DNA from: Ceratopteris richardii
Taxonomy: Eukaryota; Streptophyta; Polypodiopsida; Polypodiales; Pteridaceae
Assembly (NCBI GenBank): GCA_020310875.1
Contig: CM035428.1
Location: 104,815,161 to 104,879,160 of the forward strand
DNA: 64,000 bases
Direction of reading: 5' to 3'
The first letter of the stretch is position 1. Each line of letters starts with the position of its first letter. The notes under the pieces are model-generated. The model saw only the letters and a program-made list of their open reading frames with translations. It did not search any database and had not been told where the DNA came from. A program made the translations under genes and the position numbers. Shown here piece by piece: positions 33,122-46,583 of this stretch.

Positions 33122-34011
33122 TGTGTACCTAAGCACCAACCTAGGGACTTGTGGAGAAAGAGACTATACCTCAATCCCCCTCAAGTGCATATAGTGGGGA
33201 TTCACGCTTTATTTATCAATCCGAGGAGTATCAAAACCTAGCCGAGTGTATGAAGACATGCATTCAAATGATGATCAATGCAAATGAGCTTTCCAAAGAG
33301 TGCAAACAAGTCCAAGCCTATTTCAAACAAGTGTGAAGAATCTGTGGAGATGCCACGATACTTGGAGCAGTAGCCAACAGTAAATCAAGCTTTTCTCTCA
33401 GCTCCGAACTCTGAATATAGAAAATATGGGTTCATTTTGAAGTTCTCAAGAAGACGCATCCAATGGTGGTTTTCTCACTCAATTTTGGCACTTCTACTTC
33501 AAGTTATGAGCAAAATACTGAGTCATGGGAATGACCTTCCTACACTTTAGCACTTCCTACACTTCACACACACACCTTAACAGTAGCAAACAAGCACTTT
33601 CATGGATAGACAACACTTCCAAACCCTCTTTTCAAGCATCACACATGCACATAAGCTCACAAAGAAGATGATACAGAGAGGAAAAGACACAAATTCGAAA
33701 TTCTATGCTCTTGATTCTCACAATGGCAAAAAGTCTACAAAGAGTCACAAATTGACTTATATACATGTGCCCTAAAAATGGTCATTTCACACAAGAGACC
33801 GGCATTTTATTCACGAAAAGGTTAATTTCCTACTAATTTATATGGGTGAGCTACTAATCTCCATGGGTATGCATCTAGAGGACTCCTCTAGTGCATTTAC
33901 ATCGGAAAATATGTTACAAAATGGCTATGATACAAAAATAAAAAGTCCAAATCAGAAAAATTTTGGGGCCCATCTTTTTCTCTGCCTTTTGCTCTTCTTA
34001 GCTCTGCAACA
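33122..34011 (-). repeat. Element B 5' LTR
   Basis: 890 bp, minus strand from TGTTGCAGAGC to GGTACACA, adjacent to the primer site. GTATATAAGTC around 33765-33755 (minus) is a likely TATA box. Aligns with A's LTR, with many substitutions. Confidence 0.92.
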
Positions 34012-36602
34012 ACAGGGTTGAAAGTTTTGTTGATCAAATTTTGTACCTAGAGAGGTAATTCAGTATTCAGCATATGAGGAGATGGAGCTGAGATGGTAGA
34101 AGCATGTTTTATCTTCTGTTCACTTCCATTTATATACCATGTTTGTTTTGTCTCTTACTCTTAGCACTAGAGGAAGAGAAAAATTCATTTGAAGAAGTTA
34201 AGAGTGCTTCCTACTTCAAGATGAAGAGAAAAAAAGGTATGGAAGAGAAGTTTCAAGATGTTAACATCATTAGGTGGAAGAAAGATGTAGAAGAAGAAAG
34301 TCCAATAATTCCAAAGGGAAATTAAGACTTCCTTTTCTCTTATATTTTCCATATGCTTTTCTTACTTTTATCCTCTACATCCAAAGACAAGTCTACGAGA
34401 ACATCTTGTGTGAAAAAGATAGTTTAAAGAAGAAGCAGCTTCTTGTTTTGCATTATAATTGGCCATGTTTTAGTAGGTTTTGACAAAGAATTACATTGAG
34501 AGAAAGAAAAGCAACAGATATCTGAGACAACTTATATGTTTTAACTCATATGTGTATGTGTTATGTATAAGTTGAAGATTTTGAGCAGGCAGCTTATATG
34601 TTCCCTCAAAGAATTCTTGGAGTGTCAATTTAGAGCTACTTGGTATATGACAAGTTACAGACAAGTATAACTCTTCTTTATCTAACTCTTGAGGTAAAAG
34701 AGTATTTATAACAGATGTTGGAGACTTGGAGTGAGTTTTTTTTTTTGTTTGGAAAAGTTACCTCATATTCAGTATACTCAGAAAATTAAGATTTTTCAAG
34801 ATGAAAACTCAAAAAATTCAGTATTTTTAGAATCTCAGTATTTTCAGAAAAAATTCAGAATTTCAATATTTTTAGAAAATTCAAAAAATTAAGTATTTTC
34901 AAGAAAATTTAGAAAATTTCAGATTTTGTGATGTACAAATCAGATGGAGAATCTACTTTCTATGATAGTCTTGACTTTTGGATACATGCTTGTATTCAGA
35001 AAGGTGTTCCCTCAGATCCTATCACTTGATTGATAAGTGGAGTTAGCCAAAAGAAAGTCAAGCAGATACTATCACATTTCACCCGGGAAGAATATGAAGA
35101 TATGAAGTATCAACTTGCAATTTTTGGAGTTCTCAAGGTGAGAGTTTGTCCATTTGTGTTTCAAGTAGGAGTTGCAGATTCTTGGAAAGGATCTAGTTGA
35201 AGAAGAGTGTTACAAATTTATGTAAGAAGCATGGATACTTAGAGACATTTAGGTTGCAAATCAAACATTCAGTCATGAAGGTTTGATGAGAGCAGATTCT
35301 ACACAGGTATTTTGTTGGAGAGATCTTGTAAGATCTTGATAGATCTTGTATGATCTTGAATACCTTGAGTATTTTTGAGTCAGATGTCTATCCTTTGTTT
35401 GTTAAGTTCTTAACATTGGAAGAAGTAAGTCATAGATTCAGATTCTATCAGATTAGTGTTGCAGAGAAATAGAAGAAGATACTTATTATGTTGCAGAAAA
35501 TTATGAATCCTAAAACGCTTTCAGCAAAGGGTTTTAAATCAGCTAACCTTATTCTGGATTTTGGAAAGTTGAGGAATGATAGGGAAAGCTATTGGCATGT
35601 GTACAGTGCTAACAAAAGGGTTCAGATATTTTGTTTTCAGATATAGGTATTGATCACTGAAGATCAGATTTATTGAAAGAAGGAAGACGTCAGAGATTTC
35701 ATAAAGTCTCATGTACTCTAAAGGAATTTGGATACTAGTGTTAAATCATCCAAGGGGGTGATGAAACATGAAGACTTATTTTCAGCCATATGTGAAAGGA
35801 TGCAGAATCATACCTACAGATATTCCTATATTTCCTTTGTCAATTTCTCTTTATTATCTAGCTTTAAAAGAAGAAGGAAGAAGGAGAATGTCTGGAGAAG
35901 GTTCCTGTTAGGTGATCCTATTCGGGAGAAAGTTCCAGAGTTCTATTGAAGAGAAGCTTGATATTTCAGAGGTATGTTACTTATGACGTGCACACATATA
36001 TGATTATACCTGACTCTGAAGGAAACAGGTATGAAGAACAAAGATGAAGACAAGATGACATCATACTTATGAAATTTTGGTGAGACTCATGAGAGTTGAA
36101 TGAGTTGAGTTGAGTATAGTCAGAGATGAACCAGCTAGTGTTCATAATACACTAAGTTGTTGTCAGTCACAAGTCCCAGGATGGATTTAGTTTCTGATTC
36201 AGTTTAGTGTATTTATATGACATAGCAAAAATACGTTGAGAAACCCTTTGTAAGGTAAATGCAAATGTGTGGATCCTAGTCTATGCTTACAAGTTTGAGA
36301 AGATAGGAGATATCAGATTCCGAGTCAAGTCATGCTACATATGTTATCAAGCAGTGATTGCTTGATGTATGCTAACACTATTGGATATCCATTTTGCATA
36401 TTTTCTCAGGTATTATCGTTCATATTCAGAAAATTCAGTTTTTTTAAGTTTGAAGAAGTTCAAATTCAGTTTTGAAGAAGACTTTGAACAAAAAGTTTGA
36501 AGATCAATCTTGGAGGACAAGTTTGAAGCTTATGTCACTTTAAAGGTGAATGAAGTTGCATATCCAGTTCAGTTTGTACCAATATGACATTGCAGGGGGG
36601 AT
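34012..36602 (+). other. Element F internal region, right part
   Basis: AT-rich, ~2.6 kb, only short frames with no recognisable retroviral domain. A ~140-bp stretch at 34785-34925 repeats words such as TCAGTATTTT and AAAATTCAG. It ends with polypurine-like GCAGGGGGGAT (36592-36602) before the 3' LTR. Nothing else supported. Confidence 0.72.
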
Positions 36603-38090
36603 TGTTGGAAAACAATGTCACATTAGTCCAAAATCCTATTAGGGCAGAAACGCTAATTTTGGTACTCAGTATTTTTGGCACAAAATTTGGGTAAACATTT
36701 TATGATCCTATCTTGTAGAGCTTGAAGAGAGCTTTCTAATGGTATATGACATGAAGTCATCAGAGATCAAATTTGGGAGAAAACTATAACCCTAATTTTT
36801 GTTAATTTAGGGTTTTTATCTCATTTGATAGCTCTTAGCTTGGAAGTCATAAAAATGTTTTTAGATCATTCATCAGGTGGTCAGATAGTGGAAAAGCAAG
36901 TCAAAACCTATCTTTTGTGATAATTTAAAAATAAAGCAAAAGCTAGTTAAAATTAGCGATGAGTTTTTTAAAACTCAACGATTGTCAATGTTTTACAAAA
37001 AAAAGCTGCTTAATTGAAAATTGGTCGCAAGACATCATGAGACTATAAAAGATAGTCTTGGGTCACTTTGTTAGACATCCCAATGCAAACCAACACTAGC
37101 TTATGGAGGAGCTTGAGGAGGTGGTGCTCTAGCACTCATGGGGCAGCCATGGTGCACTTTGTGAAGCTATGGAGCTATGTTGAGGAGTAGCCATGGAGTT
37201 CTTCTTGGAGAAGAGTGTGCTCACACTCTTGTTTGTAGAGAAGACTTACTCATCAGCATCTTGGTGGTTTGGATCAGCCATCTACATTAAGTATTTGGAG
37301 ATTGTCTTCTACATTAAGATTATGGAGTACTTCAAAGACATTGGATGGAGCTTAACATAAGATTGCATCTTATCTTAACTATTCAGATACATATTATCTT
37401 TATGCACATAGGTACTACTTGGAACTTATGGAGGCGATAGCATCCATACCTGGAGGAGTCCTATTTGGCATACATGGAGGAAGTGGCATCCATAAAGGAG
37501 ACTCAGTACATGCATGCTACATGCATCAGATGAGATGTTAGAGAAGGTGTTTCCACATGAGTATGAGGATTTCTATCAACAAACATGTTAGCATTCTATG
37601 CTAATTCTATGAGTATGTGATTTATCACACATACATCTGATTTAGGATCTTACATAGCCTAAAATCAGATTAGGGTTTGTTGAATATCAGTTTCAAACTG
37701 ATCTTTCCTCTTTTTGTCACTCATATTCACTCTTTTACAACCTATTAGGTCATACATCTCATACATATTCATATTTTTGTCCCTACATCTGAATATTCTT
37801 GTAAATTTTGTACATACACTCTTCCATCTATTTCTGTTCACATAGAGTGGTTGAGATCTCGACTCCCACATTGTAAATTTACATTTGTATATATGATGGT
37901 CTGAGTAAGCAATGGCTTACGTAACACTTTGAACATGTTTTCTAATCTCTCTCTATCTTTGTCTCATTATTGTACGATTAATTGTGGTATGTTCATGTTT
38001 GTCAATATTGGAAGATACTGGAATCTGTGTTGTAGATCCTGAATTTATGGAACGTGTGAAATTAGTTATGAGCCTACCTAATTTCCAACA
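36603..38090 (+). repeat. Element F 3' LTR
   Basis: TGTTGGAAAACAATGTCACA to TAATTTCCAACA, 1,488 bp, followed by TSD GGTTT. Substitutions relative to the 5' copy are scattered, about 8% in the first ~330 bp. Confidence 0.9.
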
Positions 38091-38095
38091 GGTTT

Positions 38096-39220
38096 TGTAT
38101 GTCCCAACAATTCCAAAGAATTTGATAAGTGTAGGACAAATTGTAGAGAAACGAAATGAAGTTAGGTTCACTAATGATGGAGTTTATGTTGAAGACCCTG
38201 GCCATGGATATAAACAAATTGTTTCATGGAAGAAAGAAGGAAGGCTCTTCACATTGAAGATTCAAGGCAATGTTGGTCATGCCTTGTTCGTGACTTATGG
38301 AGAACATAAGATCTCTGAGTTAGATCTTTGGCACAAAAGGCTTGGACATTTCAATGAAAGAGGTATGAAGGATATGATTAACAATGGTTCAATGCTTGGA
38401 TTGCCTAATATTGCAGGTCAACACATGACATACAAGTTTGAAGCATGTCAATTGGGTAAAGCTCACAAGAAGACTTATGGTAAGAAAGGGTTTATATATT
38501 CAGAGAAGCTTGAATTGGTGCATACAGATAAGTGGGGTCCATCAAAGGAATTTGGCATTAATGGTTCAAGGTATTATATGATTTTTGTTGATGATGCTAC
38601 TAGATGGATCATTATATATTTGATCAAAGATAAACCAGAGGTGTTCAATACATTTAAACATTATCATGTGTATGTAGAGAGAATCACAGGGCAAAAATTG
38701 AAGAGACTAAGGTCAGATGGAGGGGGAGAGTATTTCTCTAATGAGTTCAGTGATTACTTATGGAATGTAGGTATAAAAAGGAAAGTTACTTAGAGGTACT
38801 CTCCTCAACAAAATGATGTAGCAGAAAGGAGAAATAGAACTCTTGTTGAGTTTGCAAGGTCAATGATGAAGGAGAAAAATTGCCCTAATTATTTGTGGGT
38901 TGAGGTTGTGAATACAGCTACTTATTTGGTTAATAGACTTCCATGTAAGGCCTTGAATGGTATGACACCATATGAGGCATGGTAGGGTAAGAGACCTACC
39001 TTAGATCATTGCAAAGTGTTTTGATGTTTGGGTTATGCATATGTACCATCTCAATTAAGGCATAAATTGGAACCTAAAGCTGAAAAGTATGTGTTCATTG
39101 GTTATGATGATAAGCAATGGGTTATAAATTATGGAGTCCATCCACAAAGCCATTCCTTGTGTCAAAGGATGTTACATTTGATGAGAAAGGTACTTGGTAT
39201 GCAGGTTAATTAATATTCAT
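38096..39220 (+). pseudogene. Element D protease end and integrase
   Basis: Resumes from 15068 across F. GAG-pre-integrase zinc region (LWHKRLGHFNERGMKDM, then FEACQLGKAH; the first Cys of CX2C reads Phe-Glu-Ala-Cys), DDE core with HTDKWGPSKEF, LRSDGGGEYFSNEF and AERRNRTLVEFARSM, then SQLRHKLEPKAEKYVFIGYD. TAG at 38791-38793 and further stops near 38983 and 39021 break it. Would insert D's cDNA; inactive here. Confidence 0.88.
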
Positions 39221-39319
39221 GCAGATGATGAAGAAATCATGACCTAAAGAAAAGGGAAATCAAAGATTTAAGTTCCTCACAATGAAGAGATTGTTGATGC
39301 TCAAAGTGATAATGAGGAG

Positions 39320-40485
39320 TTGCCAAGGTTTGATCCAGAATATGAAGAACCAGAGACTTCAAAGAGTGGAGAAGCTAGAAGGTCAACAAGGAACAGAAAC
39401 CAACCAATAAGGTATAGTTATGATACTTCATTTTTTACCACTAAAGATTATGCTTACATAGTGAAAGCAGAAGAAGATCCTTCTACATATGATGAGGCAA
39501 AAGGTAAGGAAAATTGGGAGAAATCTATGCAAGAGGAGTATGATGCATTAATGGAGAATGAGACATTGGATTTGGTTCCTAAACCAAATAATCAAAAAAT
39601 AATTGGATGGAAATGGGTCTACAAGACAAAGAGGTATGAAGATGGAAATGTGTCTAGGTATAAAGCTAGACTTGTTATGAAAGGGTATGCTCAAACATAT
39701 GGTGTAGATTATGATGAGACTTTTAGTATTGTGGCAAAGATGACAACTATAAGGACTCTCATAACTATTGCTGCATGTAAAGGTTGGAAGCTTTGTCAAT
39801 TAGATGTGAAGAATGATTTTCTAAATGGTTACATTTTGGATGAAGTTTTCGTGAAGCAACCAGATGGTTTCAACAATAAATGTTATCCAAAGTATGTATG
39901 TAAGCTCAAGAGAGCTATGTATGGTTTGAAGCAAGCCCCAAGGGCATGGAATTATAGACTTGTGAAGTTCTTGAAGAAGCTTGGTTTCAAGTGTCTAAGG
40001 CAGATAGTAGCTTGCTTGTTAAAGAAAGTGATGATGGGTTTATTTACATTTGCATATATGTTGATGACATAATGCTTAAAGGTATAGGTGAGAAGGCCAT
40101 ACAAAGTCTTAAGAAGCAGATGGAGAAAGAGTTCAAGATTAGTGACTTGGGAGACTTGTCATATTTCTTGGGAATGGAGGTTTCATATACTCAACATGGA
40201 GTGTATGTAACTCAAGAAAGGTATTTGAAGAATTTGCTAATCAAGTTTAAAATGGAATATTGCAGGGTAGCACCTACTCCAATGGAGGTGAATCACAAAT
40301 TGAGCAAATATAGAGGAGAAGAATTCAAGGACATGAAGCTCTATCAAAGTTTGGTTGGTAGCCTAATCTATGCTACATTGACTAGGCTTGATTTATCATA
40401 TGTAGTTGGAGTGTTGTCTCAATTCATGCATTGTCCTAGGAAAGAACATTGGATTGTAGGACAAAGGGTGCTAAGATACATTTAG
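39320..40485 (+). pseudogene. Element D reverse transcriptase
   Basis: Copia RT in two frames (39320-40072, then 39991-40485) joined by a frameshift near 39995-40060. Seen: WKWVYKTKRYEDGNVSRYKA, LCQLDVKNDFLNGYILDEVF, YGLKQAPRAWNYRLVKF, catalytic YVDD at 40057-40068, LGDLSYFLGMEVSYTQHGVY and TPMEVNHKLSKYRGEEF. Order integrase then RT confirms Ty1/copia. A linker precedes (SKSGEARRSTRNRNQP). Confidence 0.9.
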
Positions 40486-40835
40486 GGTACACTCAAAGAA
40501 GGTTTGTATTATGGATTCACATCAGATACAAAAATCAAGATATATAGTGATGCAAATTGGGCAGGTAACTCTGATGATAGGAGGTCATATATGGATATTT
40601 ATGTTATGTGGGAGATAAATTAATCTCTTGATGTTCTAAGAAGCAACATATAGTTTCTTTATCATCTACAGAAGAAGAATATAAAGGTATGTTTGAAGCT
40701 ACAAAGGAGGTTATATGGTTGAAGACTCTCATGAAAAGTTTTGACATCAATCAAAGTACACCCACCATTTATGGAGATAATATGAGTTCATTGTATCTAG
40801 CTGCTAACCTTGTGTTTCATGCCATGACTAAACAT
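40486..40835 (+). pseudogene. Element D RNase H remnant
   Basis: Blocks equivalent to E's RNase H: IKIYSDANWAGNS, a damaged serine-rich strand, LSSTEEEYKGMFEATKEV, and NMSSLYLAANLVFHAMTKH. Several stops and a frameshift. The end of the domain, the polypurine tract and the first ~57 bp of the 3' LTR are missing, deleted at a short shared TAAAGCAAAGATC word. Confidence 0.8.
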
Positions 40836-42367
<1,532 letters not shown>

Positions 42368-43084
42368 TGTAGCTCAGTGATGAGTAGCACCTCCTTTAAT
42401 GTCAATCCGGGAAGACGTGAGGATGGTATGATGACCTCGAGCAAGTGAAGGCACAAGTGTGTGAGTGAGAAGCACACAAACATGCACACACATACACACA
42501 CACGTGCACACACAGCAAGAACAAAGAGGAGGACAATGGAGTTCTTTTAGATTACTTTCAAAATGCTCATACAAGTTCAACTCTATTACAAGCTAACCTA
42601 AAAAATGAGCTCTCTAGCTCTATTTATAGTTTTTGACTAGCTTTTGGCCCTATCCAGATCTAGTGTCCGGCCTAGTTAAAAATTAGGTTCTAGGGCCTAT
42701 TTGAAGGCTCAAATGGAGTCTAAAAAATATGAAAATTGGTAGGTAGCTACTTCTAATGCTCCTCAAGCTCAAGGACTCCTTGGCTTGCACAAAATGGAGC
42801 TACAAAAATATGAAATGGTATTTACAATGGCTTTTAGCGATGAAAATCACTATTTTTGTAGGGGTTTCCTCTAACGATTTGACATACACATCCTCGAGCT
42901 CCCTACTTGCTCCTTCTCCTTGTGTGTCCACCTCTTTGATATGCTTTAGCTTCATGAAAAAATAATGGCCTACTGGCCAGATCTTTGTTGACTACTCTGT
43001 CTGCTTGTGCCTTCTCTTTGCTCCGACCCCCTTCATTGGCTTCCTTGTCTTGCGAATCCTTTAGTTCCTTGACTACTGCCAACA
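42368..43084 (-). repeat. Element C 3' LTR
   Basis: Minus strand TGTTGGCAGTAGTC to CATCACTGAGCTACA, 717 bp, next to the polypurine run ACGGGGGGG (43092-43085). ACTATAAATAGAGC at about 42630-42617 is a strong TATA box. A GT-rich tract follows in U5. The left end directly touches the satellite. Confidence 0.8.
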
Positions 43085-44278
43085 CCCCCCCGTCTCTCGC
43101 ATCTGTTGTCTCTGACATACCCTTGTTGAGTGGGTCGTTGGATGTAGTACTCCACAACGTCTGTGGCTAAATGATGTTCTGCTATTCTCAACCCTTTGGC
43201 CAAATCAGTGAGTAGGGCATCCCAGTCTATTGGCCCTGGAACTTCTGGATGTGGCATACGTAGATTTTCTGAATGTAGAGCTTGTTCCACCACAAATAAC
43301 TATAATAGATGAGATGGTCTGGGAATGAATATTTCTGAATGATATTCCCAGAACCGTGTGATAAACATTTCTTCAAACGTCTGTTTGAAGCAGGCAGGTA
43401 GATACTTTATACGAGCATGCCACGCATATACGATGTTAATGGATGGTGTGGTGCTCATATCGTAGACAAGGTCCTGATTCCCTTCATTAAATCCGAGAGC
43501 CGAAAGATGAGGTTCTTTGATATTCTTAAATGTCCTGAATGTAACCAGCATGAGCTCAAATTTTGAGGCACATCTGTGCCATGACATCTAGGACATTCTT
43601 GAACCTGACCCCCCAATGCCGAATCGTCAAAATCATGTATGCTATTGTGGGTTGGCCTCTAGGTGGGGCTAAGTAGACATAATTGAGCCATTTTTTACAT
43701 CCTTTGACTGTCAGCACTGTTTTTGTGTACTCAGGCCAAGACCTTCTTCGAAAGACAGGGCAGTAGCAGGGATTATACTTGATATATAAAGGCATGTTAT
43801 TCCATGTGTGTACCATCTCAGGGTAGGTTTCAAGCAGACGGATCCTCTAGGTAGGTTGAAAGATATTCCCATGCGTGGCACTTGCAGGGATGTCTTCTGG
43901 TGCAAACTGTGTCGCCGAGGTTGGTTCCTTCGTTGTGCGTTGCTTGATTTCAGCATGATAATCTGCCATTAAGACACAAAATGAAACATACAAATCATCG
44001 GATGTGCCAATCCACCTATGATGGGAGAGGTTTCTGAAGTAATCCGATTTTATGACGACTTCTTCCAATCATGACATAGATGCTATCTGAACTGCAACTC
44101 TCTCGTCATGGGTTGTAGCAACCTTCTCTAACCTTTGCATCCATTCAGGAGCTTCGATGTCAATCGTGTCCATTCCTTCTTCTGTTTGCTTACCTCCGGG
44201 TGTTGGCATGGGAACATATGGGTCTTCAAAAGTCTCCTGCACTTCAATTGGCACTAAGTCTTCAGGTTCCGGTTCCAC
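43085..44278 (-). pseudogene. Element C 3' gene, C-terminal domain
   Basis: Frame 44278-43556, then a shift to 43587-43033. Acidic lead (EPEDLVPIEVQETFEDPYVP), then YNPCYCPVFRRRSWPEYTK and WLNYVYLAPP, matching A's NPSFCPVPRRRSW and WLNYPLLPSPP; then FKQTFEEMFITRFWEYHSEI matching A's TFEEAFFTGFFEIDSEIF. The frame runs through the polypurine tract into the LTR, so unlike A and B there is no separate 3' UTR and no Arg/Lys tail. Stops at ~44069 and ~43847. Confidence 0.72.
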
Positions 44279-45278
44279 CAGGGGAGAGGGTTGACGCTCG
44301 TATGAAGAACTTTACTTCGTAGTTCTTCTAGTTCTTCTCTGAGTTCTGCGACTTCTTCAGATGTGTCGGGTGCGGTTGTGACTTTGCTTGGTGACTCCTG
44401 CTGAGTTGCCAGTTGCTTTAGTAGGTCATCTCTTTCTCTTTCTAATGCTGCGTGGGCTTCCAGGAGGTCGGCATGGGTTTCCAAGATGATTTGCATATTT
44501 TCAGATGGGATAGCCTTGAATTTCTCTGGGTCGATTTCCTGCGGTGAACCCTCCATTGCTGCTTCCAGGTTTTCCTCGTTCTGTTTCTGTAGTCGTTTGT
44601 TTTCTTCAAGTGCTGCGGACATGTGCTTCCGTAATAAGGCAAGGTTGCATCGAAGCTTGAGATTGTCCGTTATCTGGGCATGTAACATATCATCAAGTTG
44701 TTGTTTTTCTTTAGTATCTGATTGGGGTGGATTGGCAACTAATTGATCATGTTGTGCTTGCAGTGTAGTATACTGCTGTTGTAATAGCTGCTTCTCCTTC
44801 TCTAAATCAATGAATCTTGCTTGGAGAGTTTCATGGTTTCTGAAGAGGCTCGTATGCTGGGTATCTAGGTGCTGGTAATGTTGTTGTAGTTGAGACATAT
44901 GTTGGTACATATTATTAAATACATTATTAACAGGGGTGGATGCAGGAAAGGTGTTGAATGCAGAAGGGAAGGGAAAAGGGAATGGGAGTGTGTATGTTGT
45001 GCTTGAAAAGGGTGAAGTTGGTGGTGGGGGAATGGGAGATTGTGGATGTATGGGGGGAGGGAGAGGTGCGGAGGTGGGTGATATGTCCATGAAATCAAAA
45101 GTGGATGCAGTCGTGGGAGTGATTGTGAACATGGGAATTGTGGGTGTGGTGATGGTGGTGAAGGTGTAAAGTGGTGTGTGTAGTTATGAATATGAACCGC
45201 CAGGAAGTGTGATCGGGGGAACGGGGTTTTCCGTGGCTACAGTTAGAATTATAGTGTCAGTGGTAGTGTAAAAAAGAG
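44254..45278 (-). pseudogene. Element C 3' gene, Pro-rich linker and coiled coil
   Basis: Resumes after E. A Thr/Pro-rich stretch (PTSAPLPPPIHPQSPIPPPP) is followed by Gln/Leu/Glu heptads: MYQHMSQLQQHYQHLDTQHT, LEKEKQLLQQQYTTLQAQHD and AELREELEELRSKV. Predicted long coiled coil at the same relative position as in A and B. A one-base shift lies near the T run beside E's insertion (45271-45276), and a TAA interrupts near 45187. Confidence 0.72.
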
Positions 45279-45283
45279 GGGTG

Positions 45284-46557
45284 TGTTGGAGCAAGTCTAT
45301 GACAAGCCTAAGTATTGGCTTGAGTCCCACAAAGTCATAGAAAAAGCCTTAAAATGAAGACTATGTAAAGTTCACTTGTGAACTACCTCTTGTAATTTTT
45401 TGAAGAGTTTACTTAATGTAAAAGTAAGAGAATCTTAAGTGGTTGAGTCCACATGATCAAAAAGGGAAAGAGGAGCCATGAATTCGTGATTTGTGGTAGG
45501 TAGAGAATCAAATCAATCATTGATTGATTGGAGAGTGATTGAGGGAAGTTAGCCTCCCAAACTCAACTATAAATAGATGGCAGTTTTAGTCGTGGTTAGA
45601 GAGACCTATGTGAAGACCTCCAAGAGCTGAGCTTTATGCCATATCAAGGTGTGATTACAAGGCACACATATGTATCAGTAAGTCATTGTATTGTACAAGC
45701 AATATACTTTCATTTTCATGATTATTTGAGTTCATCTTTCCATGTTCTTGTGAAGTGTACTACTCACTGCCATTACTCTCAGTTTTTCTCAGTTAGCTTG
45801 CAGAGATGTTTTCTCTGCGCTTGGTGCATCATTTTCAGTGATTTAACTTGGTAAAGTTAGCTCTATAAGTCTAATATATGCTCACAAATTTTCATGTCAT
45901 TTGAATTTTGCAATATTCAGTTATGTTCAGTTGAAGTCAACAGTGTCTGTGCATTTTCACTTCTCTGTCAGGTACCCGACTTTTGCACTCATCTTGTCAG
46001 AGGTGTTTCTCAGTGGTTACTTATCCCAATTCAGTTATTTAAAGCTTGTTGGATTCAGCTTACTGTCTAGTATAACCATACAAATTTTCATAATCATTGG
46101 ATTCCTACATTTTGAGTTATGTTGATTTGGCTGCTCACTGGTCTCAAACTATAGCAGCCCGTGAAAATCGGGATGATGTCATCACTTGTTAAAACTCATT
46201 CTCAGTGTGTGGTTTATTATTTTTTATGAGATTACTCTTGAAAGTTAGATCTTTAAGTTACCTAGACTTACCCAAGAGGAATTAAGCTAATTGCTGCTGT
46301 GCTCAGAGAATTATGTAAAACACTAGACATGTGTATGAACCAAGAATAGCAAGTTTTCACCTCTGAGCTAACTCCAACTTATCTGTTTTGATCTATCTTT
46401 TTGAGCGTGATCTTCCAAGGTACATAGGGTGTCTAATACATCCATTGGCAAGCTAAAAGGGCCCACCATATACTTCTAGAGTTCATTTGGCTGGTGTAGA
46501 TCAAGGATTTTGCAACACCTCTTCATCTTCAAGCACATACCTATCCATCTCTTCACA
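45284..46557 (+). repeat. Element E 5' LTR
   Basis: TGTTGGAGCAAGTC to CATCTCTTCACA. CTATAAATAGATGG near 45570 is a good TATA box, giving a U3 of ~290 bp and a long R/U5. Identical length to the 3' copy. Confidence 0.96.
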
Positions 46558-46558
46558 G

Positions 46559-46570
46559 TGGTATCAGAGC
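46559..46570 (+). promoter_or_regulatory. Element E primer binding site
   Basis: TGGTATCAGAGC, the exact initiator tRNA-Met type used by plant copia elements, one base after the LTR. Confidence 0.95.
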
Positions 46571-46583
46571 AAGGTTGGACAAC

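Larger units (their letters stand above)
17103..34011 (-). mobile_element. Element B: complete Ty3/gypsy retrotransposon with PR2 and 3' gene
   Basis: Full length with TSD ACAGG at 17098-17102 and 34012-34016. Minus-strand order: 5' LTR (34011-33122), tRNA-Asp-like primer site, ~1.4-kb leader rich in CGATA repeats, gag, PR1, RT, RNase H, duplicated H2C2, integrase, PR2, IW-x-PK tail, spacer, 3' gene, 3' UTR, polypurine tract and 3' LTR (17922-17103). Gag through the integrase zinc domain is in a single frame interrupted by stops; frameshifts accumulate after that. It shows the complete architecture of which A shows only the right part. Confidence 0.94.
15074..38090 (+). mobile_element. Element F: non-coding LTR retrotransposon, split by element B
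   Basis: LTRs 15074-16542 and 36603-38090, TSD GGTTT at 15069-15073 and 38091-38095, a TGGTATCAGAA primer site at 16545 and a GCAGGGGGGAT polypurine tract before the 3' LTR. After removing B (17103-34011 plus one ACAGG copy), the internal region is only about 3.1 kb and I see no gag or pol homology in it. It is therefore a large non-autonomous (LARD-like) element that must borrow proteins. LTRs differ by roughly 8% over the first ~330 bp. Confidence 0.9.

Noticed and set aside
34104-35949. Short frames in the internal region of F
   Set aside because: AT-rich, low complexity, no homology to gag or pol; no support as genes.
42368-42440. tRNA-like A-box/B-box (TAGCTCAGTGATGAG ... GTCAATCCGGGA) suggesting a SINE
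   Set aside because: The stretch is the terminal U5 end of C's LTR read backwards; LTR borders, polypurine tract and TATA box fit an LTR, and no SINE tail is present.
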